Assembly (NCBI GenBank): GCA_028023455.1
Contig: JAQFVV010006208.1
Coordinates: forward strand, 12,172,984 to 12,236,983
Origin: Epiperipatus broadwayi
Lineage: Eukaryota; Onychophora; Udeonychophora; Euonychophora; Peripatidae
Direction: 5' to 3'
DNA: 64,000 nt
Part shown: in pieces, positions 1 to 10,688 of the stretch
Position numbering within the stretch: the first letter of the stretch is position 1
How the letters are laid out: the number at the start of each line of letters is the position of its first letter
Position numbers and translations under genes: made by a program
Notes under the pieces: generated by a model
The model's database searches: none
Told to the model about the DNA's origin: nothing
Seen by the model: only the letters and a program-made list of their open reading frames with translations

Positions 1-250
1 CTGTTGAAGAGTTGGAATGTGAAGTAGATTGATGCCTGTCCATTAAAGTATGAAGATTGGCTATCTTAATATATATCTGAGCACTTATAGCATATATGTG
101 TAGAGATGGTGAACTGGACCAACTGATGATTGCTGGTTTAGCATGAAATATGTATATTGGTGCTTATTTATCTTTTCGACATATATGTGTTCAAGTGTAT
201 CGGTGTTAATGAGATAGAGTGGAGAAAGTCTGTGCTCATATACCCTATAT
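1..250 (+). mobile_element. Family A fold-back element, right arm
   Basis: This is one arm of a repeat seen about ten times in the window. It runs from the motif 'tccattaaagtatgaagatt' through a hammerhead motif and then through segments shared with 10858-11110 and 49165-49480. It ends at 'gtgctcatataccctatat'. The matching left arm, if present, lies outside the window. No coding capacity. The subfamily with 'tgtgctcatataccc' at its end also occurs at 17914-18224, 46564-46760 and 60403-60715. Confidence 0.85.
118..161 (+). ncRNA. Hammerhead ribozyme motif, family A
   Basis: Type I layout. Stem I is ACCAA (118-122) with TTGGT (157-161). The core CTGATGA is at 123-129, stem II is TGCT/AGCA with loop GGTTT, and GAAA is at 145-148. 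A 3-bp stem III follows, and the predicted cut is after A156. One defect is visible: the pair that closes stem II at the core is T-T, where functional hammerheads nearly always have G-C. Activity is therefore doubtful, although every other core base is present. Confidence 0.7.
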
Positions 251-599
251 ACTACTGATTTATAGTAAATAAGAATTATTAATAACATTGATATATTATC
301 TAATAAGATAGTAATCAACATTAAGCTAGATTGAATCATGACAAAATACCATAAACAAATAATGAATGAGTAATGCAGACATGGGTCAACTGACATAATA
401 GGCAGCAGAAACGAATTTTGGGGGTCATTTGACATTTTTTTGTAATGTATTATTTATTCATTTGTTTTTTATATGATGATGTTAAATAGAAATGTTCATA
501 TATATATATATGTAAATTTGCTGCTTTCAAGCATTTATGCTGAACTAATTTGGTCAGTTGACCCAGATATTGAATCGTAAAATTATAAATGTATTTATG
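251..599. other. AT-rich stretch without a recognised feature
   Basis: Low-complexity AT-rich sequence with a short (TA)n run near 501. Minus-strand open codons over 85-435 mostly overlap the family A arm and show no domain. I see nothing else here. Confidence 0.5.
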
Positions 600-775
600 T
601 CTTTGAAATCTTAAACTGGATTTCAAGAGAGTGTAAAAGACCTAGAAAAAAAACCACATGTGAGAAGGTTGGATTAAATAAAGACATGTGCTGGTGTGGG
701 GTGAAGAAGAGAAGCTGGATTGAACTTGAAGAGAGACCTTCATCCTGAAATGTTAAAATGATGATGATGATTTAT
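600..775 (+). mobile_element. RTE-type LINE, 3' end
   Basis: This is the last ~175 bp of the RTE-like family that is best preserved at 51777-52499. It corresponds to the conserved C-terminal region (cut-and-rearranged 'CKRPRKRPHVRW' segment) and ends in a (TGA)n tail at about 763-772. It is 5'-truncated and carries frame-breaking changes, so it is dead. Tails of this ATGATGATGA type mark the 3' end of every copy of the family in this window. Confidence 0.8.
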
Positions 776-1361
776 TTAATAATGCGTGTGTTTGAAAAAG
801 AAAGGAAGTTAATATACATGATTGGAGTAGTATATAATAATTAAAAAAACACTGATCTTCTACTTTGCTTAAAATTTTTAAGAGGGTTAATATTATGACT
901 ACAACTTTAGTCGTTAATAACATTGATATATTTATGCAAAAAAGGGTAAATTATATTAATATTGTGTAAGAATTATACACCTGTAGATTAAATCATAATA
1001 TATACTTTAAATGATCAAATTTCAATGTTAAAATTTGTCCATAATGTTACCTTCAATATATAAAATTAAAAATAATAAATTTAAAACAAAATTAAAATAG
1101 ACAACTCACTATAAATAAATAAAAAAAATTTAATATATCAATCTGGCTTTCATTCCTTAATGGAATCTTTTCAAGATATTTCTTTTTATACAATCACGTG
1201 ACCATTTTTTACCTATAGCAACTCCCTCCAATGGACATTATTTTACAAGACATATAATTATTAAAATACATACATTAAATATAATTAATAAAATTCATAT
1301 ATGTACATAAAAATGATTGAACTTAGTAGTCCCCCCCCCATAATATGCAACATCCAATACA

Positions 1362-1725
1362 AACAGACATTAATAACATGAAGGACAAAATTGACCCAAC
1401 ACAAGCACCCCAAGTCATATATAGCATTTCATGCCCTCAGGCCGGATGCAGCGCCACATACTAGCAGGGAAACCAAGGCCACTGCAAATAATAGAGCTGC
1501 TCAGCACATGTATACACACACAAAAGAACAATGACATTATTTCAATATTTCTCAAACATGGGAAGCAGGCTGGTCATAGGTTCGAACCCTCCAACCCCAA
1601 AATTGCGTGAATGAAACTAACAACTGCAAAAGGAAGATAAAAGAAGTGTATTTTATCATCAATGACAACAACACTATTAATAGACATGACCCATACTTCG
1701 CTATATCCAGAAAATGGATAAGTTG
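1362..1725 (+). pseudogene. Penelope-like element: GIY-YIG endonuclease remnant
   Basis: One frame reads as a linker (INNMKDKIDP) followed by VIYSISCP and then GCSATY. This matches the start of the GIY-YIG domain that follows the reverse transcriptase in Penelope-like elements (Y-x-I plus a Cys-x-Cys-like pair, then TY). A stop codon replaces the residue after TY, and two more stops follow shortly after, so the gene is dead. Later segments in another frame resemble the 'KRKIKEVYFI' and 'NTINRHDPYF' end of the domain. The relic at 34855-35290 encodes the same linker and domain start, so both come from one family. A C-run at 1331-1339 lies just upstream. Confidence 0.6.
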
Positions 1726-1796
1726 ATTAATTTACATATACATTTGCATACATTACCCATTTAACAATATTACAACAATGATTTAAAATCTAATTT

Positions 1797-1837
1797 GGCT
1801 ATGATTATGAGGGATAACACCTCGAAAGCACTTAGCC
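1797..1837 (+). ncRNA. Degenerate hammerhead-like motif in the Penelope relic
   Basis: GGCT (1797-1800) can pair with AGCC (1834-1837) as stem I. GAAA sits at 1824-1827, preceded by a GAGG/CCTC stem. The CTGATGA box is damaged: it reads ATTATGA (1804-1810) with three extra bases before it. The position just after the GIY-YIG region is where hammerheads are known in Penelope-like elements. Related 'TCGAAAGCACT' cores appear at 8150-8200 and, inverted, at 9380-9440. As it stands it should not cleave. Confidence 0.35.
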
Positions 1838-2289
1838 TACATTGATTTATTTTGACTGTTTGCCATTAACAGCTTCTTCAACCAGCATTTTAATTAAAGT
1901 CCTTGTAATATACAAATAATCTAAAAAAACAATAATAAGAATATCTTCCTTTTATTTTTAAATTATGACTGTAAAGTTTGCAATAATCTAACAATGGCCA
2001 TTTCCCCCCTAATTGTGCTGGATTTTAAACCATGTTTACACATTTGTTTACATTTTTTTGAATATACTGTACAAAATTTCATAACATTTTTTTCCTTGTA
2101 ATTTTTAACCTATTTTATTACCTGATTTTTTTTTTTCATAATTCATTTTATGTCCAGTATCATTTTTTTCTACTTATATGTATTTTATTAATTATATTTA
2201 ATGTATGTATTTTAATAATTATATTTATTGCAATGTAAATAATGTCCATAGGAGGGAGTCGCTGTAGGATAATTGGGAGGCAATTCAAG

Positions 2290-3110
2290 GAGAAATGGGA
2301 TGGTCAAGTTTTCAAATGAGAGATGCAAAAAGTTAAATGAAAATGTTTAGTATATTGCAGTTTATGGATAATAAAAGAATAGCCAAAATAGTATTTAATT
2401 GGGTTATGAGTAAAGGGCAGGTAACAATATGGATGAGAAAGGTAATGCGGTATGCAAAAGATTTGGATAAAGAATTTATATAAATATATTTGTACAAAAG
2501 ATGGGATGATTGTGTTAGGAGGATTTTTGAATGTTATAGTGGTAAGGAATGGGATAAAAAAATAGATTTATTAATAAAGAATAGGGAGTTAGAGAGATGG
2601 AGAAATAGTATGGAGAGTAAAAAAGAGTTTAAATATATATAGAAATAAACAGAATATTAGGTGTGAGTTAATATATGATAATAGTAAGGAAAGTCGTTTA
2701 TTATTTAAGGCTCGAATGGGATCTTTAGCTACAAGAGAATATACATGTAAATGGGAAAAAATGGATGATTTATTTTGTAAATTATGTAAGGAAGAAATAG
2801 AAAATATTAGGCATTTGTTAATTGAATGTAAATGCTTGAAAACAGAAAGGGTACATATAATGAAGTTATGGAAGAATAAATATGAAAAAAGTGATTATAC
2901 AGAAAGTGAATTATTGGTTTTTATGCTGGGTTTGGGAAAAGATAAAGGGGATTTAGATAAAAAGGTTATAGAGTTGACAAAGATTATGTTGTGGAAATGG
3001 GATGGAGCAGAATATGGGAAAATTTAAAGTGGCTAACAGGTTTATCTGGGCATAATTGTGGAGATATTCTTGACTTCGTTTAAGGAGAAGCTACAATACA
3101 TCACATCACA
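2290..3110 (+). mobile_element. CCHC-type LINE, 3' part of pol (broken)
   Basis: The 103-codon frame at 2716-3027 holds a zinc knuckle of the form C-x2-C-x8-H-x4-C (CKLC ... H ... C). It is followed by a Lys/Trp-rich tail ending WKWDGAEYGKI. This is typical of the C-terminus of non-LTR retrotransposon polymerases. Upstream, 2330-2700 reads as the same protein but with stop codons and frame changes. The 3' non-coding end finishes in 'catcacatcacat'. Relatives are at 3120-3424 (same strand), 33755-34360 and 61870-62295 (minus), with a tail only at 9225-9305. It is inserted in the right arm of the Penelope-like element. Confidence 0.8.
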
Positions 3111-3119
3111 TAACATGTT

Positions 3120-3424
3120 ATGAAAAAATAAATATGGAAGAATAAATATGAAAAAGGTAATAAATATGAAAGAATAAATATGAAAAAGGTGATTATATAG
3201 AAAGTGGATTATTGGTTTTTATGCTGGGTTTGGGAAAAGATAAGGGGGATTTAGATATAAAGGCTATAGAGTTGACAAAGATTATGTTGTGGAAATGGGA
3301 TGGAGCAGAATATGGGAAAATTTACAGTGGGGAATGGAAGATAAAGTGGCTAACAGATTTTTCTGGGCATAGTTGCTGAGAGATTTCTAACTCCATTTAA
3401 GGAGAAGTTACAGTGCATCACATC
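3120..3424 (+). mobile_element. Second CCHC-type LINE 3' fragment, same orientation
   Basis: Repeats the last ~300 bp of the neighbouring copy, from the segment encoding 'ESGLLVFMLGLG...' to the 'catcacatcacat' end. It is preceded by a short stutter in which 'gaataaatatgaaaaaggt' is duplicated. The two copies differ at scattered bases, so this is either a separate insertion into the same place or an old tandem duplication. Confidence 0.75.
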
Positions 3425-3545
3425 ACATATGATTGTATAAAAAGAAAAATCTTGAAAAGATTCCATTAAGGAATGAAAACTGGATTGGCATATTAAATAT
3501 TTTTTTTATTTATAGTGCATTGTCTATTTCAATTTTGTTTTAATT

Positions 3546-4157
3546 TGATTATTTTTAATTAATCATAATATATTTATAAATATGATAATTCTAATCAATA
3601 TGTCAGTTGAAAAAATAATTTAATGATAATAAACAATATAATAATTAACATTAAGTGAAAAAAGGCAAATGGTTGATTGCTCATAAATTCATAAGAAGTA
3701 TTGGAAGAAATAGATTTGGACTATAATCTATTAGCATTAAACTCCAGAAGAATAAATAGTTATTTAATTATTATTAGCTAGATGCTAAAGCTAAAAGACA
3801 ACTGAAAATTCTATACTTCTTTAAATGGTAATACTTTTTCCTTCACTCTCCCACTGATAAAAATCCAGAGAAAACACAAGTTGATCATATGTAACTAAGA
3901 ATAGAAATAGCCTCTGTAAATTCAATGGTTTTTTATTGTCAATATATTGTTCAAGAAAAATATTATTTGTATAAGAATATCAGAAGGAGATTACAAGTAT
4001 AACAAAGATTATTTGAAAAAAATTTAATTGAGATGAAAATATGATGTGGGAAAAATTGTTTATGAACTCGTCAAACACAAAATTTGAGTAAAGCTGAGAA
4101 CGACTTTCAGTATACTAAATGAATGGTTTGTTTTTTGAAGAGTTTATTTACATTATA
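3546..4157. other. AT-rich stretch, nothing recognised
   Basis: No repeat of the families described here, no open frame with a domain and no RNA motif could be identified. Confidence 0.5.
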
Positions 4158-5072
4158 CACCTGGGTCTCATTTTATGTGGTAGATAGGTTCTTCAAAAAA
4201 CATGCACAAAAGAAATCGCACAAAAATAAATGTAACTTACGTTGTAAATGTAACTTACGTTGAAAATTAGGGGATAGGTTCTGTAATTTTCGAAATCGGC
4301 ATAAAAGCAAAGCAACAAAGAAAAATTATTTTAAAATTCACATTAAAAAAATAAGGAAATAAAGTATGACTAATAAAAATTTTCAAATATTTGAAAAAAA
4401 TTAATAGAAGATAAACTTTTTTTATTAACTACAGTATTAATTTTACATTTTTTCATACATATTTTAATCATTACCGCTATAAGACAATATGCATTCGTTT
4501 GTGAACTAGTAAGAAATCAGATGTGATGTGATGTACAACTAGTACCACTTTCAGTCTTGTGCTATGTTAATGGTTTTATGTTTCTATATTAAAAAAATGA
4601 GATCACAATCAAAACAAAAAGATTATACATTAACATCAGAAAGGTTATTTTCAGTTTATAAAATCAATAAAATCTTCATTATTATTTATTTTAAAAATCT
4701 AAAAAAATATTTATTTCTGTTAATATCTAAGAAAATATGTTTTAAAAGTTTAAATTTTTTTAATATTTATTGTTATATTTTTATATGTAAGTATAAATCT
4801 ATTATTATTACTTACTCATTAGTATAAGTAAGTTATTTACATAGAAGCTAAGATTTTAAATACAGCTTCAGGCCATATTCATGTTAGCTGCTAATATAAC
4901 ATTATATTTTTGAAAAGAAAAAAAAAGTACTTCAAGTCAAAATAAGTTATTAATAATTTAAATTTCTTGATATCTAATAAATATAGTGAAATATGAAAGA
5001 TATTAAGAAGAAACATGAATGGCATAACTTCAAAATCACATTAAAATAATCTGCATAAAATGAGACCCAGGT
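4158..5072 (-). mobile_element. Non-autonomous DNA transposon (TA target, family F)
   Basis: Both ends are inverted repeats beginning CACCTGGGTCTCATTTTA, although the right end has lost its last base. They are bordered by TA. The element is ~915 bp, has no transposase, and is collinear (in opposite orientation) with 36073-37039. The TA target and repeated 'acgcg' boxes near one end suggest the Tc1/mariner/pogo superfamily, which is an inference. A small duplication of 'aatgtaacttacgtt' at 4228-4262 is specific to this copy. Confidence 0.75.
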
Positions 5073-5129
5073 ATATAACTCACTGGAAGCTTCAGTTACT
5101 TCCTGCTCAGTTATATATATATCATCATC

Positions 5130-5860
5130 ATCATTTAAAACTATTACTGATCCACAGCAGGATAAAAGTCTCTCCATGTTCAATCCATCTTCTCTGATGT
5201 TTAGTTTCTTTTTTCCACATCACCCCAGCACATTTGCTTATTTCATACATCTATTTCACAAGTGGTCTCTTTCTAGGTCTTTCACAATCTCTTGGAAACC
5301 ATTTAAGGTTTTAAATGTCCATCTATTATCATCCTTTCTAATAATATGTCCTGCTCAACTCCACTTTGGTCTTGTAATTGGATGTCAGAAACACTTGTTC
5401 TCTCACCTATATATTTCATTTGTGATCTCATCTTATTACTCCTAAAATACATAAGTTTATACTTTAGTAAGTGGTCTGAAGTGTCCGTATTGCCCTTCTG
5501 CTAAGTGTTCAAATCTCAGATCCCATAAGTAAGAATTGGCAACACACTTTTATCAAAACCCATCCTTTTCAAACACGTAGGCATATTTCCTTTTAGGCTT
5601 AAGTTATTTCTAGCAAAAACACTCCAACCAAGTTTAATTCTATTATTAATTTCACCATTTTGTTCTCATCTGTAGTAATCATCTGACCAATATATTTGTA
5701 GTCATTAACTTCTTCTAACTCATCATTATCAATCTTTATTTCCATCTTTTGAAAAAAATCCATTGGACATTACTTTAGTCTTTTTAACATTTATCGTTAA
5801 TCCTACTTCCTTACTTTCATCTGATAACTCTTGCAACATTTACTGAAGCTCTAAATGTAT
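5130..5860 (-). mobile_element. RTE-type LINE, 3' fragment
   Basis: In minus orientation it starts at the 3' (TGA)n tail, seen here as (ATC)n at 5130-5142. It extends upstream through the C-terminal region into the thumb-like region of the reverse transcriptase ('KVNDYKYIGQMIT'-like). Several frameshifts and stops are present, so it is not functional. It is clearly older than the 51745-52680 copy of the same family. Confidence 0.85.
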
Positions 5861-5869
5861 CGAAATATT

Positions 5870-6204
5870 TAGCATAGTAGTAAAGTAGTTGATACATGGG
5901 CTAAAGATTTCAAGATAAACTACCTGCAGAGAAAAAGTATCAGTTTGGTCAATTTATTGGAATTGCTATGTTCTTTTTATCATTTGGTGTTTGATGTGAG
6001 CTCCGGAGTGATTGACATATAAGAATTTAATATACTGGATATAACGTAAAGATAATTTTGATATCTGAAATGTATTTAACATTTTAGAAATAAATGAGAA
6101 AAATTAAAAATATGGATGAAAAAAAAAAAACTGGAAATGAATCTGAGTAAACAATTATCAAAATGAAACAATAAAAAGAAATCAGGAAGCAATCAATTGT
6201 CAAG
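5870..6204. other. AT-rich spacer
   Basis: Contains only A-rich and simple sequence between a LINE fragment and a SINE. Nothing else is seen. Confidence 0.5.
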
Positions 6205-6300
6205 CGTTGATGGCCGAGTGGTCAGCATAGCTGCCTTACAAGCAGTTGTCCTGGGTTTGCAGGTTCGCTTCCCAGCCATGCTTTGACACATAAAAAAATA
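6205..6300 (+). mobile_element. tRNA-derived SINE
   Basis: A ~95-bp tRNA-like unit. It has an A-box-like TGGCCGAGTGGT, a hairpin 'gctgccttacaagcagt', a B box GGTTCGCTTCC and a 3' A-rich tail. The ends 'gtcaagcgttg' and 'atgctttgac' are partly complementary, as an acceptor-like stem. Pol III promoter function is inferred from the boxes. Other copies are at 17655, 32340, 45327, 61246 and 63412. The A tail implies mobilisation by a LINE. Confidence 0.85.
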
Positions 6301-6989
6301 AACAACAAGATATTAGTAGAAATAAAATAAGATCATCTGCTACTTTTCATTACAAAAATTCAAAATGGTCAGAAAAAAACTGAATGTAAAAGATTATAAG
6401 CAAGTAAGAAGATGGAAGAATTCATTTGTTATAATAATCAAAATTACTAACAGAAATAGACAAATAATATTACTGCAGTGAAATTTTCACTAGGCAACTC
6501 TCATGCAAGTTAAGGATTGAGTTCTATCAACTTTTAACACCTTGAGAAGGAGTGTAATCACAAATAACTTGCCAGAGATGTGAAAAAAATGTACGATTCC
6601 CGAAATGTACATTTCATGCTGACAAGCATACATTAGTTAGCCCACATCATAATCTCTTACACGTATTTTTATAATTGTTTAATATATATAGATATCCAAG
6701 TACTATAGTTTATTTTATAAGTTTCAAACTTAATGCCCTTACAACTTTGACACAAACCACTTAATGAAAGTATATTAATAATTTTTATTAGTTATTCATT
6801 GGACTAGAGATTATCCAATAAAATTATTATTAAGTAGATAACTTCTATAAATGTAAACTGCATATTGTATGCATTCTATTTTGTTTTTGTCTTTTTTTTT
6901 CCTCAGTGATGAAAGTTTATTCATAAAAAAAAAAAACAGATACAAATATAATTAGAAAAAGGTTTACAAGGGAGTGATTATTTGATAAA

Positions 6990-7280
6990 ATGAAATTTCA
7001 GAAGCAACATGGTAAGAGGGGAAGGATACATGTGAAAGGGGAATGGGAAGTGGAAAGGGGAAACAGTGTGTAGTCCGGGCCAGTCTGAGATGCATGTTTT
7101 CATTGGGCAAGCACTGCATGGGTCACAAACTTTGAATGATTGAGGCCTATGACAGAGTCTGAGAGGATGGAAGTTGGAGGATTTCCCAAGTGTCTGTGAG
7201 GAGTGAGGGTGGGGCTAGTTTGGTATCTCTGGTTTTGAGAGAGCAAATTAGGTCTGATAGCTTTTGATTCGCTGATGGAA
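6990..7280. other. G-rich island of unknown origin
   Basis: This stretch is clearly richer in G than its surroundings, for example 'gaggggaaggatacatgtgaaagg' divided over 7015-7050 and 'gtgagggtggggctag' near 7205. It has no open frame of note and no copy elsewhere in the window. It could be a fragment of a retrocopied transcript or an LTR, but I cannot assign it. Confidence 0.3.
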
Positions 7281-7369
7281 CGAATCTTTTATGAATAATT
7301 GCTGCTGATAATAGTTCCTACATTAAGAATTTTATTTTTAAGCACATAATATTTCCTCCAAATCTTAAT

Positions 7370-7580
7370 TATTTTTATTAAAAGTTTTCTACCTAAATTA
7401 AATTCTATAACTAATTTTATCCATTATGATTTCATCTGTATTAATAATCTGACCAAGGTATTTATAAATGTAAACTTTACCTAGTTCATTATTATCAATC
7501 TTTATTCCTTTCCTTATTGAATATTACTATAGACTTTTTATCATTTATGATTTAATCATATTTTCTTTCTGTAATCTGTA
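7370..7580 (-). mobile_element. RTE-type LINE, internal fragment
   Basis: Matches the reverse transcriptase thumb part of the RTE family (equivalent to about 52240-52440) on the minus strand, including the segment encoding 'YKYLGQIINTDE'-like sequence. Both ends are truncated and the fragment is diverged. Confidence 0.7.
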
Positions 7581-7745
7581 AGAATAAAAAACACATAGAT
7601 TTCCCAATTAAACAAGTAATATGACTAAAAATTAAAGCAGGCAAAACTCTCCATACAGTAGTGCCACCTTGTGCTAACCAGAGTAATCAATGGATGCCAG
7701 AAGGCTTGTGCATAAAATTCCTATTTAGTGCCTACTCATCCAATA

Positions 7746-7787
7746 TCCCCAGACTATTTTCTGGTTTGTGGACTTCGTCAGTGAGGA
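7746..7787 (-). ncRNA. Hammerhead motif, family B left arm
   Basis: On the minus strand: CTGACGA core (7775-7781; position 7 of the core is free), then GAAA, then a mutated mini-stem and GTC, then TGGGGA pairing with TCCTCA in stem I. Stem II is weak here, with only one good pair. Probably inactive. Confidence 0.55.
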
Positions 7788-7868
7788 GCTTTGGATCTGA
7801 AAGCACTGCACCTAGATCTTAGGGATTAGGGACTGTAAGATTAGGTGGAGTGCTCTCAGACCCAAGGC

Positions 7869-7910
7869 TCCTCACTGATGAAGGCCACAATCCAGAAACT
7901 AGTCTGGGGA
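7869..7910 (+). ncRNA. Hammerhead motif, family B right arm
   Basis: Stem I is TCCTCA (7869-7874) with TGGGGA (7905-7910), 6 bp with one G-U. The core CTGATGA is at 7875-7881. Stem II has two G-C pairs closed by an A-A mismatch at the core. GAAA is at 7895-7898. The mini stem III is AC/GT, with GTC as the cleavage triplet (cut after C7904). The A-A mismatch at the base of stem II is shared by most family members and departs from the usual G-C. Confidence 0.65.
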
Positions 7911-8072
7911 TATTGGATGAGTAGGCCCTAGATGGGGATTTTATGCACAAGCCTTCTGGCATCCATTGATGACTCTGGCTTGCACTGAGTGGCAATACGT
8001 ATAGAGAGTTTTGCCTGTTTTAATAACAAATAAGAGCAAGCATAAGAAATAGTGATCATGTGATATGACTAA

Positions 8073-8649
8073 TTACGCTCAGCCAATTAATTTTACAATT
8101 TATATTTAGCTTCACCACTGCCTGCATTGTAGTGCGTTTAGACATATTTCTGTAATGAGAGCAGATAAAACTTCTCGAAAGCACTCAGCGGATTAATATT
8201 ACCACTTGTATTACCTGCATTTTAGCACATTTAGATCTATTCCTGCAATATGATAGTTTTTACATTTGTAGATGCTGAGAAGCATTATTTGTTAAAATGA
8301 CCACATTCATCTTCAAAATCTAGATAAGCTAGTGATAATCTTCAGTGTTCATCTTTTCTGGGTCACCACATAGTGTAAGAATTGTGGTTCCATTCTGATT
8401 ATCATTTTTCAAAATATGTTAATATCCTGAGTCCATCCATGTCTTGGTGAACTAAAGCTTTAATCTTCACCAAAATGCCTATAGAATTAAATATCTTTTC
8501 ATGATTTACAAATTAACAATACAATGGTAGTTTACATTCATTGACCCTTTTTATAACTTTTCTAAATATTTGTATGAATCTGAGAGTTGCATACTTAATA
8601 AAGAAGTAATGCAATAACTTCAGACTATACAATTAAACATATAAACACA
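8073..8649. other. Spacer with a hammerhead-like relic
   Basis: Around 8150-8200 the sequence reads CTGTAATGA, a GAGA/TCTC stem, then GAAAGCACTCAGC. It resembles the damaged core at 1797-1837. The two-base insertion in the core makes activity unlikely. Nothing else was recognised. Confidence 0.35.
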
Positions 8650-8905
8650 TATGTTGGGAATATCAAGAAAAGATTTAAAGTGAAAAACATGGATAAGAGA
8701 ACAAACATATATCTCTTATATTGTGATTGAAATGGAATGGGTTGTACATAATAGAAGAGATGGCACATCTCAAGTTTAAAGTGGATCTTTAGAGATTGTA
8801 AGAGATGTAGGAAAAGGTAGATAAATGAGACAATGATGTGGAGAAAGGAGCTTATTGATCAGAGAAACTGAATTAAGTCTAGAGAGCTTTCATCCTATAA
8901 AAGAT
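8650..8905 (+). mobile_element. RTE-type LINE, decayed 3' end
   Basis: The segment 'atgttgggaatatcaagaaa' at 8652 and the following ~250 bp align with the C-terminal region of the RTE family (the 'MLGVTRRD' to 'RRRWIELGE' portion). Deletions and stop codons are present. It ends near 'ctttcatcctataaaagatg'. Confidence 0.65.
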
Positions 8906-9224
8906 GTTAATGATTGTATTCTATCTGGAGACAGTTTAGGATCATTATTGGTTATTATGAGTATACAATACCACTTTGTCATAATCGATAATCTACTATT
9001 TATTAATATATAAATTTATTTTAGCATGTCAAATTTAAGATTACATGGTAAAGATGAAGAATACACAGCATTTTTTTCTAAATACATCATAACTAAACAG
9101 AATATTTCTAAATATTTTCTTAATAGTCTACTTTTCAAATTTATCTTTATTTTTACTAATATTGTAATCAAATTTTCAATAAAATATCAGTTTCACAATT
9201 TTTATTTTTTTGCAGTTTCATTGA

Positions 9225-9305
9225 TATGATGACGTGATGCATTGTGGCTTCTCCTTTATCGGAATCGGGAATCTCTCAGCCACTATGCTCAGAGAAACAT
9301 TTTAA
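9225..9305 (-). mobile_element. CCHC-type LINE, 3' tail only
   Basis: The minus strand matches the final ~80 bp of the CCHC LINE ('ctgagcatagtggctgagag' through 'gaagccacaatgcatcac'). It is a very short, strongly 5'-truncated insertion. Confidence 0.65.
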
Positions 9306-10504
9306 AGTATATAATATCAATAATTCTGCGCTAACATGCTTAGGTTTGAGAAGTTTAATATTGTAAAAATTATATGTTTTTCTGCGCTATGCGCTAAGTG
9401 CTTTCGAAGTTCCTGGACTTCATATTAAAATCCCGCCATCTGGTGGCACTGCTATCCGTTATAATTTAGTTTATCACTTTTTGTTTACCTTTTTATTGGT
9501 AAATAAATCTTTTATTATCTTGTTTTTTTAAAAACATTTATTCATGTTTATTTTCAAGTGAAGAAAATAATAAAAAAATTTAAAACTAGTATTTATATTA
9601 CATTTTAAGTAACTATATTAATACTTGAATAAAATTTAATTACAAGTAAATTAATTCAATTATAAGAGGAAAAGTAATTAAATTTCATCAGGTGATTAAA
9701 AAAGAAAATTCAATCAATTGTTAATAAACTGTAAACACTTTCATCTTTTTTAAAATTAATTTACAAAATTACACCAATTAATTAGCAATGTTACTTGTTT
9801 AGATATATAAACTTAGTATTGCATAAAAATAAATGAATTAAAAGATTTAAAATTTTTAGTACCCTTTTTCTTATACAGTATTGTTAAAAAATTGGGGACT
9901 TTTAATAAGTAAGCATTTGTAATATTTTCATAATATAATGTAAATCCTTACTTGGTTTACAAAAAAAAAAATAGATGTCAGCACCAGTTTAAAAAAAAAC
10001 TTCGGTAAGAATTTAAATTTTATTTTTTCTTTAAAACAAATTATAAAAGCGCTTACTTTAAAATCAAGAGCGGTGCTTTATAATAATACAACCTGCTACC
10101 CTAATTTTTATTAATAATAAAAATAATAACTGAATGATTAGTCATTAGAAAGGTTATTTGCCTTTCGAGTATTAGAAGTGGCTAGACAAGATTCGGCCCA
10201 TTAATGAAATAAAAGCTTTTGAGACCGTCATTTCTGCTGAACTGCGCTGTGGAATGGAAAGTTAAAATCTCCCCAGATAATGATCAAGTATTTATTGTTT
10301 AACTACAATTCCTTTTGCCAAAAGACCGACGTTAAGTGAACAATAGGTCATTTAATGTACACGATTCATTTTTATTATTGAATAAGTATTGATAGTTAAT
10401 TTGTTTCATATCAAGTTTGCTCAAATAAACTTTCATTTAGTTCACATTTTTATTTAGTTTATATATATATGAAGTGTGGAAATTTTCTGCTTCTTCACTT
10501 TAAA
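9306..10504. other. AT-rich stretch with one hammerhead-like relic
   Basis: On the minus strand, 9380-9440 reads a GAAGT/ACTTC stem, GAAAGCACTTAGC and then 'gcatagcgc'. The box upstream is AATATGA instead of CTGATGA. It is the same damaged core type as 1797-1837. The rest is AT-rich with no recognised feature. Confidence 0.35.
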
Positions 10505-10560
10505 CCAAGAGTTCCCAAACTTTCTTCGGTCGCAGACCCCTTAACCAAAACATTTAAAAC
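10505..10560 (+). mobile_element. Possible hAT-type terminal sequence
   Basis: 'agttcccaaactttcttcgg' followed by 'tcgcagacccctta' resembles the terminal inverted repeat of many animal hAT transposons. No matching opposite end or 8-bp duplication was found, so this rests on resemblance alone. Confidence 0.25.
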
Positions 10561-10688
10561 CACCGACCTCATTTACTTTATTTATTCAATATATAAGGGA
10601 TTCGAACTCAGACTTTTACACTCTCCAAGCCATCTCATATTGCTGACCCACCTGATCACACACATGTTGAAAAGGTAAATAAATAATC

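Larger units (their letters stand above)
1085..3545. mobile_element. Penelope-like compound element bounded by long inverted repeats
   Basis: The left arm (1085-1330) is the inverted complement of 2130-2270 followed by 3425-3540. The right arm is split by LINE pieces at 2290-3424. Between the arms lie a Penelope-type GIY-YIG remnant (1362-1725), a hammerhead-like relic (1797-1837) and a stretch (1880-2100) that reappears inverted at 63760-64000. Penelope-like elements are known to end in direct or inverted pseudo-LTRs and to carry hammerhead motifs, which fits this layout. The arm boundaries are my reading of diverged sequence and could be off by some tens of bases. Confidence 0.6.
7629..8062 (+). 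mobile_element. Family B fold-back element with two hammerhead motifs
   Basis: The arms run inward from 'gcaggcaaaactctccatac' (left) and its complement near 8005 (right). Both carry the 'atcaatggatgccagaaggc' and 'gcctactcatccaata' blocks in inverted order. A unique tail 'agcataagaaatagtgatc' follows on the right. The 10-bp direct repeat ATATGACTAA borders the element (7619-7628 and 8063-8072). No protein is encoded. The tail and duplication indicate an RNA-mediated insertion read rightward (inference). Confidence 0.85.

Noticed and set aside
85-435. 116-codon minus-strand frame
   Set aside because: It overlaps the family A arm and the AT-rich flank; the translation is a by-product of the repeat.
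6205-6300. Functional tRNA gene
   Set aside because: A and B boxes are present, but the acceptor and anticodon stems do not fold as a proper tRNA, the 3' end is an A tail, and similar units recur as SINEs.
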